From: BJGV01 sp964013575
Lineage (GTDB): Bacteria; Pseudomonadota; Gammaproteobacteria; Burkholderiales; Nitrosomonadaceae
Length of the DNA stretch: 64,000 bases
NCBI GenBank assembly: GCA_964013575.1
Contig: CAXGWP010000002.1
Location: forward strand, 42,223 to 106,222
Direction of reading: 5' to 3'
Of the stretch, positions 8,179 to 17,535 are shown piece after piece. The first letter of the stretch is position 1. Each line of letters begins with the position of its first letter. The notes beneath the pieces are model-generated. The model had not been told where the DNA came from. It did no database searches and worked only from the letters and a program-made list of their open reading frames with translations. The position numbers were made by a program, and so were the translations under genes.

Positions 8179-9951
8179 TCAGATTTTATTACTAGCTTTA
8201 ATCATAGCATCAATTTTTTTTCGATCAATACGAGTTATTAGGTGTTCATATTTTTTGATTTGGTGCCCGGGCTCTAAGGGTTTCTTTAGGTCAGACCACT
8301 GTAAAGGTTCAATATTTAGAAATAATTCAGCCTTCTCTGCTAGCATCGGTAAAATTGGTTTAAGAAGAATGGTAAGAATTCTAAAGCATTCTATTGCTAT
8401 ACTTGATATTAAATGTAGAGAAATTTTTATTGGGTGATCCATAGAAAATTCTGCTGGTGTGTTTTTTATCTGTTTTGCTTTTTCCCAAGGTCTTTGCTGG
8501 TCCCAAAATTCATTTACTTTATCAGTTAGTATCATAATTGTTGATATTGCCTGATTGTAACGGCGGCTTTCCATATATTTTTGGATAAGCTCTATTTTAT
8601 CTAATAGTTCATAATGTAACCCATGTATATTAGATTTTAGTTTTTCTAATTCAATGGGATCACTATATTGTGTAGATGTGATATCTGCGATTTTACTATC
8701 AAAATGATTGATCAAAAAACCAGCAGCACGGCTAGCAATATTGACATATTTTCCAACTAAATCGCTATTCACACGCGCTATAAAGTCATCTAGATTCAGA
8801 TCTATATCTTCCATTGTTCCATTTAATTTAGCTGCGTAATAGTAACGTAGGCATTCTGGATCTAATCCACGGTTAATATAATTCTTAGCAGTAATAAATG
8901 TACCTTTTGATTTACTCATTTTTTCCCCATTAACAGTGAGGAAACCATGTGAGAATATTTTTGTAGGCGTGCGGTAACCAGAATATTTAAGCATTGCTGG
9001 CCAAAATAAAGCATGAAAATAGAGAATATCTTTTCCAATAAAATGATAAAGTTCTGTTGTTGAATTTTTATCCCAGAATTCATCAAAATTAATGTTTATT
9101 TGGGTACATAAATTTTGGAAACTTCCCATGTACCCAATTGGTGCATCTAGCCAAACATAAAAATATTTATTAGGGGCATTAGGAATTTCGAATCCAAAGT
9201 ATGGCGCATCTCGTGAGATATCCCAATCAGACAAATTATTTTTTTCTGATTTCTCTCCTAACCATTCCTGCATTTTATTTGCTGCCTCAGATTGTAAATG
9301 GCCATCATTTTGTGTCCAATGCCTAAGAAAATCTACACAACGTTTATCAGATAGTCTAAAAAAGAAATGATCTGATTCTTTCAGTATTAATGTAGCACTA
9401 GATACAGTAGAATAAGGCTCAATTAGATCTGTAGGTATATACGCGGCACCACATACTTCACAGTTATCACCATATTGATCTTTTGCTTTGCATTTAGGGC
9501 ATTCTCCTTTGATGAAGCGGTCTGGTAAAAAAATACCTTTATCAGGGTCATAGAATTGCTCAATACTTTTTGTCGTAATTAGACTGGGATCAACAGTTTT
9601 CAATTTTTTATAAATTTCTTCCGAATATTTACGTGTTTCTGGAGAATGTGTGGTGTAATAATTATCAAATTTAATATGAAAATTTGTAAAATCATTTAGA
9701 TGCTCATTATGTACTTGGTTAATCAGTTTTTCTGGTGTAGTTCTTTCTCTTTCTGCACGAAGCATTACAGGCGTTCCATGCGCATCATCTGCGCAAACAA
9801 AATAAATTTCATGCCCGTCTTCTTTAGGCAGGCACATTTTTTGGAAGCGTACCCAAATATCGGCTTGAATATATTCCACCAAATGTCCTAGATGAATACT
9901 GCCATTAGCATAGGGTAGTGCAGCAGTAATTAGAATTTTTCTCTTGCTCAT
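8179..9951 (-). CDS. metG: Methionine-tRNA ligase, without C-terminal tRNA-binding domain
   Basis: The 590-residue class I synthetase charges tRNA-Met. The HIGH-type signature is HLGH (20-23). The zinc knuckle has Cys151, Cys154, Cys164 and Cys167. The KMSKS loop is at 344-348 and an anticodon-binding helical domain follows. The protein ends at DRKKIDAMIKASNKI, the point where many proteobacterial MetG proteins continue into a linker and a Trbp111/EMAP-like domain of about 100 residues. That domain is absent, and the next gene starts 2 bases later. The core enzyme looks intact and should be active as a monomer. Confidence 0.97.
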   Translation of the reverse strand: MSKRKILITAALPYANGSIHLGHLVEYIQADIWVRFQKMCLPKEDGHEIYFVCADDAHGTPVMLRAERERTTPEKLINQVHNEHLNDFTNFHIKFDNYYTTHSPETRKYSEEIYKKLKTVDPSLITTKSIEQFYDPDKGIFLPDRFIKGECPKCKAKDQYGDNCEVCGAAYIPTDLIEPYSTVSSATLILKESDHFFFRLSDKRCVDFLRHWTQNDGHLQSEAANKMQEWLGEKSEKNNLSDWDISRDAPYFGFEIPNAPNKYFYVWLDAPIGYMGSFQNLCTQININFDEFWDKNSTTELYHFIGKDILYFHALFWPAMLKYSGYRTPTKIFSHGFLTVNGEKMSKSKGTFITAKNYINRGLDPECLRYYYAAKLNGTMEDIDLNLDDFIARVNSDLVGKYVNIASRAAGFLINHFDSKIADITSTQYSDPIELEKLKSNIHGLHYELLDKIELIQKYMESRRYNQAISTIMILTDKVNEFWDQQRPWEKAKQIKNTPAEFSMDHPIKISLHLISSIAIECFRILTILLKPILPMLAEKAELFLNIEPLQWSDLKKPLEPGHQIKKYEHLITRIDRKKIDAMIKASNKI

Positions 9952-10000
9952 TATTTTTTATTAAAGTTAGATAAATGAAGATTGTAACAAACTGTATGTC

Positions 10001-10029
10001 TTGATCTGTTATTTGTTAGCATTTAATAT
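10001..10029 (+). promoter_or_regulatory. Candidate sigma70 promoter for apbC
   Basis: TTGATC at 10001-10006 and TAATAT at 10024-10029 are separated by exactly 17 bases in the metG/apbC divergent spacer. Matches to consensus are partial (about 4 of 6 each). A ribosome site AGGA at 10057-10060 precedes the GTG start. Confidence 0.4.
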
Positions 10030-10068
10030 TAAAAATATATTCATACCTTCTAGAAAAGGAACTATCAA

Positions 10069-11157
10069 GTGACGATCTCAGAACAACAGATACAATCTAA
10101 GCTTAGCGAAATTATTGATCCTAATACTGGAAAGAATTATATGGCTAGTAGCAAGATTAGTGAAATTAGAATAAATGCTAATAATGTCTCTATTAACATT
10201 ATTTTAAGTTATCCAGCAAAGAATCTAATGAATAGTATTCGTAATCAAATAATTGAAAAGCTTAAGACAATTCAAAATATTGGAAAAATAGAGGTTAATA
10301 TAACTTGTAAGATTATTTCACGATCGATACAACGTGGATTGCAACGCTTACCAGGTGTGAAAAATATTATAGCCATAGCTTCTGGAAAAGGAGGGGTAGG
10401 GAAATCAGCAACTGCTGCAAATATTGCCCTTGCACTAGCTTATGAAGGCGCCTCGGTTGGAATCTTAGATGCTGACATTTATGGTCCATCGCAGCCACAA
10501 ATGCTAGGAGTCAGTAGTCGACCAGAATCTAAAGATGGTAAGCATATGGAGCCATTAGAAGCACACGGGCTACAGGTTATATCTATTGGATTATTAATTG
10601 ATATGGAGACACCAATGGTCTGGCGTGGCCCAATGGTGAGCCAAGCGCTACAGCAGTTGCTTAATGATACAAGGTGGAGAGATATAGATTATTTAATTGT
10701 TGATATGCCTCCTGGAACTGGTGATATACAGCTGACGCTAGCTCAGAAAGTTCCGGTTACAGGTGCTGTTATAGTAACTACGCCTCAGGATATTGCACTA
10801 TTAGATGCTAGAAAAGGCCTAAAAATGTTTGAAAAGGTTGGTATCCCTATTTTAGGTATTATTGAGAATATGAGCACTCATATTTGTTCAAATTGTGGTT
10901 TTAATGAACATATCTTTGGTGTAGGTGGAGGGAATAAAATGTGTGTAGACTATAATGTTGAATTTCTTGGCTCTCTTCCCCTTGATATTAGAATTAGGGA
11001 GCAGACTGACTCAGGTGTTCCTACTGTAGCAGAAGACCCTGAGGGGGATATAGCTCAAGTTTATCGAAATATTTCCTGTCTTATAGCAGGAAAAGTGGCA
11101 AGTTTATCCAAGGATCATACTTCTGTATTTCCTGATATTCTGGTACAGAATACTTAG
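10069..11157 (+). CDS. apbC: Iron-sulfur cluster carrier protein ApbC/Mrp
   Basis: The 362-residue P-loop ATPase binds and transfers Fe-S clusters to apoproteins. It has an N-terminal MIP18/DUF59 domain (about 1-85). The deviant Walker A ASGKGGVGKS lies at 104-113, with YGPSQP after it and VDMPPGTGD as the Walker B region. A CxxC pair in HICSNCGF bridges the cluster between subunits. It starts with GTG at 10069, supported by AGGA 8 bases upstream. Divergence from metG and linkage to dcd match the common betaproteobacterial arrangement. Confidence 0.95.
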   Translation: MTISEQQIQSKLSEIIDPNTGKNYMASSKISEIRINANNVSINIILSYPAKNLMNSIRNQIIEKLKTIQNIGKIEVNITCKIISRSIQRGLQRLPGVKNIIAIASGKGGVGKSATAANIALALAYEGASVGILDADIYGPSQPQMLGVSSRPESKDGKHMEPLEAHGLQVISIGLLIDMETPMVWRGPMVSQALQQLLNDTRWRDIDYLIVDMPPGTGDIQLTLAQKVPVTGAVIVTTPQDIALLDARKGLKMFEKVGIPILGIIENMSTHICSNCGFNEHIFGVGGGNKMCVDYNVEFLGSLPLDIRIREQTDSGVPTVAEDPEGDIAQVYRNISCLIAGKVASLSKDHTSVFPDILVQNT

Positions 11158-11205
11158 CTCGTCTTATAAAGATCAATAATAATTTATATTATATTTGTAA
11201 AAATT

Positions 11206-11772
11206 ATGACAATAAAATCAGATAGATGGATTAGAAGGATGGCTGAAGAGAAGGATATGATTGAACCTTTCGAGCCAAGCCAGATTAAGCAAGCTAATGG
11301 TCAGAAAATAGTTTCATATGGAACTTCAAGTTATGGCTACGATATACGTTGTTCAAATGAGTTTAAATTATTTACTAATATAAATTCTACAATTGTAGAT
11401 CCTAAGAATTTTGATTTTAATTCGTTTATTGATGTAAAAAGTAGTGTCTGTATAATTCCACCGAACTCTTTTGCTTTAGCTCGAACAGTTGAATATTTTC
11501 GTATTCCTCGAAATATTTTGGCAGTTTGTCTTGGAAAATCTACTTATGCCCGTTGCGGTATTATTGTTAATGTCACGCCATTTGAGCCAGAGTGGGAAGG
11601 CTTTGTAACATTAGAATTCTCTAATACAACCCCCCTGCCTGCTAAAATTTATGCAAATGAAGGGGTAGCTCAGGTTCTATTTTTTGAATCTGATGAGGTT
11701 TGTGAAACTTCGTATAAAGATCGTGGAGGAAAGTATCAGGGTCAAAAAGGTGTGACTTTACCAAAGACATAG
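11206..11772 (+). CDS. dcd: dCTP deaminase
   Basis: The 188-residue enzyme deaminates dCTP to dUTP, the main source of dUMP for thymidylate synthesis in proteobacteria. The conserved GKSTYARCG segment carries the catalytic Ser-Arg region. EPEWEGFVTLEFSN contains the catalytic glutamate. The C-terminal DRGGKYQGQKGVTLP closes over the nucleotide. Length is normal. Its product feeds the ThyA enzyme encoded about 2 kb downstream. Confidence 0.97.
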   Translation: MTIKSDRWIRRMAEEKDMIEPFEPSQIKQANGQKIVSYGTSSYGYDIRCSNEFKLFTNINSTIVDPKNFDFNSFIDVKSSVCIIPPNSFALARTVEYFRIPRNILAVCLGKSTYARCGIIVNVTPFEPEWEGFVTLEFSNTTPLPAKIYANEGVAQVLFFESDEVCETSYKDRGGKYQGQKGVTLPKT

Positions 11773-12068
11773 CTTCAGTTTGTACAAAATATGATTTTCT
11801 TAAAAGAAAAATATAAAGAATATTAGGAAATATGCGATATATATTCTAGGCTATCATCTATCTTGGGTGATTTGTGCTCTACCTTAGAAGATCTATGCAA
11901 ATCATTGAATAATAAATTATTTGCTTTATTTGAAATAGAACTTATAGTCCGACTAAATTTAATTAGTAGAGAAAGAATTTTTATGTAGGAAATAATGAAT
12001 TATTTTACCGTAGATAATGTAGTAAGCATTTATATCAGTATTAAATAGTTTCTCTAAGGAAAATTTTC
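11773..12068. other. 296-base gap, no gene seen
   Basis: AT-rich spacer between dcd and the decarboxylase gene. I see no tRNA, convincing terminator or extended reading frame. A short TTTTCTT/AAGAAAA complementarity just after dcd (about 11804-11815) has almost no loop. AGGA at 12057-12060 is the ribosome site of the next gene. The gap may hold an unresolved promoter or decayed sequence. Confidence 0.4.
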
Positions 12069-13256
12069 ATGCAAATTAGTGCGGCAGCGATACAGAAGAA
12101 AACTAGTGAAAAAATAGCACCCAAAACCCATCTGGAAGTCAGTCTTGACTTTGAATATGTAAGGACATTGGTAAGAGAAAACTATAGTAGGCCTTGTTTA
12201 TTAATTGACAGAAATATTATTCGAAAAAAAGCTAGGCGGTTTAGAGCTGCAATGCCAAATGTATATCCTCATTATGCGATAAAGGCTAATCCTGATCAGC
12301 GAGTATTGGAGACGCTACTCAGCGAAGGAGTTAGTTTTGAGATTGCTTCTATTTCTGAACTTGATCTATTAATCAGCCTAGGTGTATCTGCAAAAGCAAT
12401 TTATTATAGCAACCCAATTAAATCAAGAGAATATATACAGTATGCTTCATCTAGAGGCGTAGAGTGGTTTGCACTAGATAGTATTGAGGAGTTACGTAAG
12501 ATTGTAAGTATAAAACCAGATGCAAAAATGTACTTGCGTATAGATACTCCTAATATTGGAAGCGACTGGCCGCTAGCTGGTAAGTTTGGCACACACTCTT
12601 CTGATATAAATGAAATTATTAAAGAAGCTTCAAAGATTAATGCTGCTCTTACTGGAGTTACCTTTCATGTTGGTTCACAGTGTCGTAATCCATTAAATTG
12701 GGAGGTTGGAATAGCACGTGCAAAGAAAGTATTTGCTAATATGCGTCTTGCTGGATTAAGCCCTAGTTTATTGAATATAGGTGGTGGTTTTCCTGTCCAA
12801 TATGTTGAGCCTATTCCATCAATTGAAATAATTGGTGAGGTTGTTAATAAGGCTATCAAGGATTTATCTGACGATATTCGGATCATGGCAGAGCCTGGAC
12901 GTTATTTAGTATCTGATTCAGCTTATTTTGTATGTAGAGTTGTAGGAACTGCTTCTCGTAGCGGTAAAAAATGGATGTATTGGGATGCGGGAATATTTGG
13001 TGGTGTTATTGAAATTACAGAAGGGCTTCGTTATAAAATCATAACAGATCGTAAGGGATTAAATGTTCCTTGGACTGTTGCTGGTCCAACGTGTGATTCT
13101 GTTGACATTTTATTACATGATGAAATGCTACCTGTAGATATTCAAGAAGGTGATTTTATCTATATCCCTAATGCTGGTGCATATACCACAGCATATGCTA
13201 GTAATTTTAATGGTTTTCCATTACCTGAAATAATTTTCTGTGAAACTACAGGCTAG
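12069..13256 (+). CDS. Fold-III PLP ornithine/lysine decarboxylase family protein
   Basis: The 395-residue alanine-racemase-fold (type III) PLP enzyme resembles eukaryotic-type ornithine decarboxylase. The PLP lysine is Lys72 in HYAIKANP, and HVGSQC follows with His200 stacking on PLP. The glycine loop GGG is at 238-240, EPGRYLV at 275-281, and the cross-subunit catalytic GPTCDSVD contains Cys342 and Asp343. The likely reaction is L-ornithine (or L-lysine) to putrescine (or cadaverine). Specificity cannot be settled by eye. The start ATG has AGGA 8 bases upstream. Its 3' end overlaps convergent folA by 11 bases. Confidence 0.88.
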   Translation: MQISAAAIQKKTSEKIAPKTHLEVSLDFEYVRTLVRENYSRPCLLIDRNIIRKKARRFRAAMPNVYPHYAIKANPDQRVLETLLSEGVSFEIASISELDLLISLGVSAKAIYYSNPIKSREYIQYASSRGVEWFALDSIEELRKIVSIKPDAKMYLRIDTPNIGSDWPLAGKFGTHSSDINEIIKEASKINAALTGVTFHVGSQCRNPLNWEVGIARAKKVFANMRLAGLSPSLLNIGGGFPVQYVEPIPSIEIIGEVVNKAIKDLSDDIRIMAEPGRYLVSDSAYFVCRVVGTASRSGKKWMYWDAGIFGGVIEITEGLRYKIITDRKGLNVPWTVAGPTCDSVDILLHDEMLPVDIQEGDFIYIPNAGAYTTAYASNFNGFPLPEIIFCETTG

Positions 13257-13839
13257 GTACTTTTTTAGTTAATTTAGCATTATCTTTAGATGCTCGGGTA
13301 TATATAAAACGTTGGAAATAAATCCAATTATCTTTATTTTGCGCTAAATCTTGTATCTTTTTTTTGGCAAGGAATCTCCTTCCTGTATGAATTATCTTCC
13401 ATTCAGATGTATTAATTTTAGGAAAAAAAGTATCTCCTTTAAATAATGTAGATAATTTTTCGGTTTGATTCTTATCTTCAATTTTAGTTAAATGTATTTC
13501 ATCTGCTAAGGAGATAGCTGATGCATATATTTCTCCTCCACCAATGATAAAAATTTTTCTTACATTTCCAGCAATATTAATGGCCTCATTAAGCGAATAA
13601 ACAACATCACAGCCAGGTGCTATATAGCTATAGTTTCTTGTTATAATTATATTTCTTCGTTTAGGGAGCGCTTTGCATTCTAATGATTCAAAAGTTTTTC
13701 TTCCCATTATTATTGGGTGCCCTAATGTTGTTCTTTTGAAATAACGAAGGTCTCGAGGTAAGTGCCAAGGCATTCTATTTTTGAACCCAATTATACCGCC
13801 AGGTGCTACTGCTGCTATTAATAAGATTTTTGGTTTCAT
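13246..13839 (-). CDS. folA: Dihydrofolate reductase
   Basis: The 197-residue enzyme regenerates tetrahydrofolate from dihydrofolate with NADPH. Visible motifs are GGIIGFKNRMPWHLPRDL (Met20-loop region and the active-site acidic residue), MGRKTFESL, and the NADPH-binding IIGGGEIYA. It is about 35 residues longer than the E. coli enzyme. Much of the excess lies in an insertion around TGRRFLAKKKIQDLAQNKDN and a basic tail. The start overlaps the thyA stop (13836-13839), so reductase and thymidylate synthase are coupled. The 3' end overlaps the convergent decarboxylase. Confidence 0.95.
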   Translation of the reverse strand: MKPKILLIAAVAPGGIIGFKNRMPWHLPRDLRYFKRTTLGHPIIMGRKTFESLECKALPKRRNIIITRNYSYIAPGCDVVYSLNEAINIAGNVRKIFIIGGGEIYASAISLADEIHLTKIEDKNQTEKLSTLFKGDTFFPKINTSEWKIIHTGRRFLAKKKIQDLAQNKDNWIYFQRFIYTRASKDNAKLTKKVPSL

Positions 13840-14630
13840 ACAGCTATTGGAGCTTTAATTATTGGGTGGGGATTATAATTTTCTAGTGTAAAATCTTTAA
13901 AATTGTAGCTTAGTATGTTCTGAACTGATGGGTTTAATTTCATTATAGGTAACTTTCTTGGTTGGCGTGAAAGTTGTTCATGAGCTTGGTCAAGGTGGTT
14001 CAGGTATAGATGAGCATCACCAAGGGTATGGATAAAGTCACCTGGTTTTAAATTACAACTTTGTGCCATCATTAATGTAAGTAATGCATAAGAAGCAATA
14101 TTAAATGGTACGCCTAGAAAAACATCTGCACTACGCTGATAAAGTTGGCAAGATAATTTTCCATCAGCAACATAAAATTGGAAAAATGCATGGCATGGTG
14201 GTAGTCGCATCATATCTAAATCACCTACATTCCATGCGGAAACAACCATGCGCCTAGAATCAGGGGTATTTTTAATTTGTCTGACTACTTGAGTAATTTG
14301 GTCAACGTGTTGTCCATTTGCTTTCGGCCATGAGCGCCATTGATATCCATAAATAGGACCTAAATTCCCATCCTCATCTGCCCATTCATCCCAGATAGAA
14401 ACACCATTATCATTTAAATATTTTATGTTAGTTTCGCCTTGTAGAAACCATAGCAACTCATAAATAATGGACTTGAGATGACATTTCTTAGTAGTAACTA
14501 GCGGGAATCCATCTGCTAGATTAAATCGCATTTGGTATCCAAATACTGAGAGTGTTCCTGTTCCTGTACGGTCTGTTTTTTTATGACCATTCTTAAGAAC
14601 ATGTTGCATTAATTTTATGTATTGGTGCAT
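13836..14630 (-). CDS. thyA: Thymidylate synthase
   Basis: The 264-residue enzyme converts dUMP and methylenetetrahydrofolate to dTMP and dihydrofolate. The catalytic cysteine is Cys146 in LPPCHAFFQF, at the same number as in E. coli. The phosphate-binding arginines are in RTGTGT and DSRRM, and QRSADVFLGVPFNIASYA and the C-terminal PIIKAPIAV are present. Full length. Coupling to folA lets the dihydrofolate product be recycled. The divergent pepA-like gene starts about 108 bases away. Confidence 0.98.
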   Translation of the reverse strand: MHQYIKLMQHVLKNGHKKTDRTGTGTLSVFGYQMRFNLADGFPLVTTKKCHLKSIIYELLWFLQGETNIKYLNDNGVSIWDEWADEDGNLGPIYGYQWRSWPKANGQHVDQITQVVRQIKNTPDSRRMVVSAWNVGDLDMMRLPPCHAFFQFYVADGKLSCQLYQRSADVFLGVPFNIASYALLTLMMAQSCNLKPGDFIHTLGDAHLYLNHLDQAHEQLSRQPRKLPIMKLNPSVQNILSYNFKDFTLENYNPHPIIKAPIAV

Positions 14631-14738
14631 GCAATAAAAGATTACTGTAATAGTATTAAAGGTTGTGTAAGAAAACTTAATTTTTTAATAAGATGTAGTG
14701 TATATAATACCAGTTAATTATTTATAGGATTAAAACAT

Positions 14739-16223
14739 ATGATAGCAAAACTCATACAAAAAGAATTACCTTTAAATACGACTAAAAAAATAAATCAAAT
14801 ATTAGTGGTGTTACCAAAAAAAGAAAAATTATCAGGAAAGATACTAAATCAGCTATCTTTCTATGGAAAGGATACTTTAGAAGCTTTATTGCTTCGACGC
14901 AAGATGAAATTTATGGAAATTTGTGGTAACCCAGTTAGCGCTAATCTAGCAGACGGCTCTTTATGTGTATGGATTATTGTTGACTTAAAAGAGTCTATTT
15001 TTGAGCAGCAAACATGTATGCGTAAAGCATTAGCAATATTATTAAATGAATCTCCTAAGGAAATTCAAATTGGTGTCTACGGACGTGTTCAGGAAAAGAA
15101 GAGGTTGGCAGAATTAGCAGTATTTGTGGCATGGGTAAATGGTGTAATGATGCCATCTCTCAAAACTAATAAGAAAGAATTACATAGAAATAATCTTATT
15201 AAAATTGTTTTGCATGGGTACAAAGATGCTAATGAATTTTTATTGCTGCGTAGTAAAGCAGAGGGTAATATATTGTCGCGTGAACTTACTATTATGCCAG
15301 CAAATGAATTAACTCCAGATGCATATTGTAGCCGTATTAAGAAACTTGCAAAAAAAGAATGTTGGAAATATGAGAAATATAATTTAAAAAATCTTCGTAA
15401 AATTGGTGCTGGTGCATTTATTGCTGTAGCTCAGGGTAGTGATTCAGAAGATGCAGGTATTGTTCATTTGCAGAGGCGAGTTAGTGGGGCAGATAAAACT
15501 ATAGCATTAGTAGGAAAAGGTATTTGTTTTGATACTGGAGGCCATAATCTTAAGCCAGCACGCTATATGCATGGGATGCATGAAGATATGAATGGCTCCG
15601 CTGTGGCACTGGGAATTTTTCTTGCAGCAACTAAGGCTAAATTAAATATAAATATGGACTGTTGGCTTGCTATAGCACAAAACCATATTGGTCCTAGTGC
15701 ATATAAGCAAAATGATGTAATCACTTCGCTAAGCGGAGAAACAATTGAAATTATAAATACAGATGCAGAAGGCCGCCTGGTATTAGCGGACACTTTGCAT
15801 TTAGCGGCAAAAAAAAATCCTGATGTTGTAATAGATTTTGCGACACTTACAGGTACAATGTGGGTGGCTCTTGGTTCCCGATATAGTGGATTTTTTAGTA
15901 ATAATGATGTTTTAGTGAAGCAAGCCATAATGTCAGGGAAACTTAGTGGCGAGAGAGTTCTAGAATTTCCTATGGATTCAGATTATGCAATAAATTTGAA
16001 AAGTACAATTGCTGATATTAAACAGTGTTCATTGGAGTCTGAAGCTGATCATATTCTTGCAGCAATCTTTCTTAGTAAATTTGTTGGTAAAATTCCATGG
16101 ATACATATGGATCTTTCTTCGAGTAGAAATACAGGAGGTTTAGGAGCAGTTGGTAGTGATGTTACAGGTTTTGGTGTGGGATGGGGTATCCAAATGCTGC
16201 AAACATTTTTGAAGAACAGGTAG
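14739..16223 (+). CDS. M17 family leucyl aminopeptidase
   Basis: The 494-residue two-metal aminopeptidase releases N-terminal amino acids in the cytoplasm. The metal and catalytic residues of the C-terminal M17 domain are all visible: Lys260 and Asp265 in VGKGICFDTGG, Asp283 in EDMNGSA, and Asp342, Glu344 and Arg346 in NTDAEGRLVLAD. The N-terminal domain (about 1-170) is divergent from PepA, so the DNA-binding role of E. coli PepA should not be assumed. ATG follows AGGA by about 10 bases, with TATAAT at 14703-14708 as a candidate -10 element. Confidence 0.9.
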   Translation: MIAKLIQKELPLNTTKKINQILVVLPKKEKLSGKILNQLSFYGKDTLEALLLRRKMKFMEICGNPVSANLADGSLCVWIIVDLKESIFEQQTCMRKALAILLNESPKEIQIGVYGRVQEKKRLAELAVFVAWVNGVMMPSLKTNKKELHRNNLIKIVLHGYKDANEFLLLRSKAEGNILSRELTIMPANELTPDAYCSRIKKLAKKECWKYEKYNLKNLRKIGAGAFIAVAQGSDSEDAGIVHLQRRVSGADKTIALVGKGICFDTGGHNLKPARYMHGMHEDMNGSAVALGIFLAATKAKLNINMDCWLAIAQNHIGPSAYKQNDVITSLSGETIEIINTDAEGRLVLADTLHLAAKKNPDVVIDFATLTGTMWVALGSRYSGFFSNNDVLVKQAIMSGKLSGERVLEFPMDSDYAINLKSTIADIKQCSLESEADHILAAIFLSKFVGKIPWIHMDLSSSRNTGGLGAVGSDVTGFGVGWGIQMLQTFLKNR

Positions 16224-16285
16224 ATATAAATTTATTTTCTCGTGCTAAAATTGATATCTTAATTTTTTAAAAAAAGTGAGTTGAA

Positions 16286-17455
16286 ATGTCTGGTAACACA
16301 ATTGGAAAGCTTTTTTGTGTAACTTCTTTTGGTGAATCTCATGGCCCAGCTATTGGCTGCGTTGTTGATGGTTGCCCACCAGGTATAGAATTAACCCCAA
16401 GTGATATTCAGCGTGAACTAGACTGGCGAAAACCAGGCACTTCTCGTTTTGTAACTCAGAGAAAAGAATCAGATATAGTTGAAATTCTCTCTGGTGTTTT
16501 TGAAGGTAAAACTACCGGCACTCCTATAGCTTTATTGATTCATAATGAGGACCAGCGTAGTAAAGATTACAGTAAAATCATGGATGTTTTTCGTCCTGGG
16601 CACGCAGATTATACATATTGGCAAAAATATGGGATTAGAGATTATCGCGGTGGCGGAAGAGCTTCTGCTCGTGAAACAGCAGTTAGAGTGGCTGCTGCAT
16701 CTATAGCCAAGAAATGGTTAAATAAAAAATTTGGTATTGAGATACGGGGCCACATGGCGCAATTAGGTTCAGTAAAAATCCCATTTAAAAATTGGGACAT
16801 GGTACATAGTAACCCATTCTTTTCTGCAAACTCTGATATTGTGCCTCAACTTGAAGAGTATATGAAGAAAATACATAAATCTGGTGATTCAATTGGTGCA
16901 AAAATTGTTGTAGTGGCAAAGAATGTTCCTGTAGGGTGGGGAGAACCTGTTTATGATAGGTTAGATGCTGATATTGCACATGCCATGGTAAGTATTAATG
17001 CTGTTAAAGGTGTTGAGATTGGTGCAGGCTTTGCTAGTATTGAACAAAAAGGTACTGAGCATTCAGATGAAATTACTCCCGAAGGATTTTTAAGTAATAA
17101 TGCAGGTGGGATATTAGGAGGGATCTCAACAGGCCAGGATCTTATTGTAAATATTGCGGTTAAGCCTACTTCAAGCATTCGCACAGGGCGTCGTTCAATT
17201 AATAAATCTGGGAAGCCTTTAATTGTAGAAACTCATGGTAGGCATGACCCATGTGTTGGAATTCGCGCGACCCCAATTGCTGAGGCAATGATGGCATTAG
17301 TATTGATGGATCATGCATTACGCCATCGAGCTCAAAATGGAGATGTTAGCTGTTTAACATCAAAAATTCCAAGTAAAGTTTCTAATAAAAAACCCATACC
17401 TAATAGTGAGTTAAAACTTGAGTCTACAGAAAATCCTGAGCCTAATGAGGCTTGA
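16286..17455 (+). CDS. aroC: Chorismate synthase
   Basis: The 389-residue FMN-dependent enzyme makes chorismate from EPSP at the end of the shikimate pathway. The N-terminal GESHGPAIGCVVDGCPPG (His and flavin contacts), RQ-type phosphate-binding segments, GGGRASARETA and GRHDPCVGIRATPIAEAM are all present. The last 30 or so residues are polar and beyond the conserved core. Its product feeds pheA, tyrA and trpFBA, all encoded elsewhere in the window. Confidence 0.98.
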   Translation: MSGNTIGKLFCVTSFGESHGPAIGCVVDGCPPGIELTPSDIQRELDWRKPGTSRFVTQRKESDIVEILSGVFEGKTTGTPIALLIHNEDQRSKDYSKIMDVFRPGHADYTYWQKYGIRDYRGGGRASARETAVRVAAASIAKKWLNKKFGIEIRGHMAQLGSVKIPFKNWDMVHSNPFFSANSDIVPQLEEYMKKIHKSGDSIGAKIVVVAKNVPVGWGEPVYDRLDADIAHAMVSINAVKGVEIGAGFASIEQKGTEHSDEITPEGFLSNNAGGILGGISTGQDLIVNIAVKPTSSIRTGRRSINKSGKPLIVETHGRHDPCVGIRATPIAEAMMALVLMDHALRHRAQNGDVSCLTSKIPSKVSNKKPIPNSELKLESTENPEPNEA

Positions 17456-17535
17456 ATCAATTTTTGTTTTTTAGGCTGGTATAGATAATTAAGAGTTATA
17501 ATTCTTTAGGGTATGTGAACAGCTAATTGTATTTA

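Noticed and set aside
17435..17480. Terminator after aroC (AGCCT/AGGCT hairpin then T-rich DNA)
   Set aside because: The stem is only 5-6 bp, overlaps the aroC stop, and the T-rich tract begins too far from the stem.
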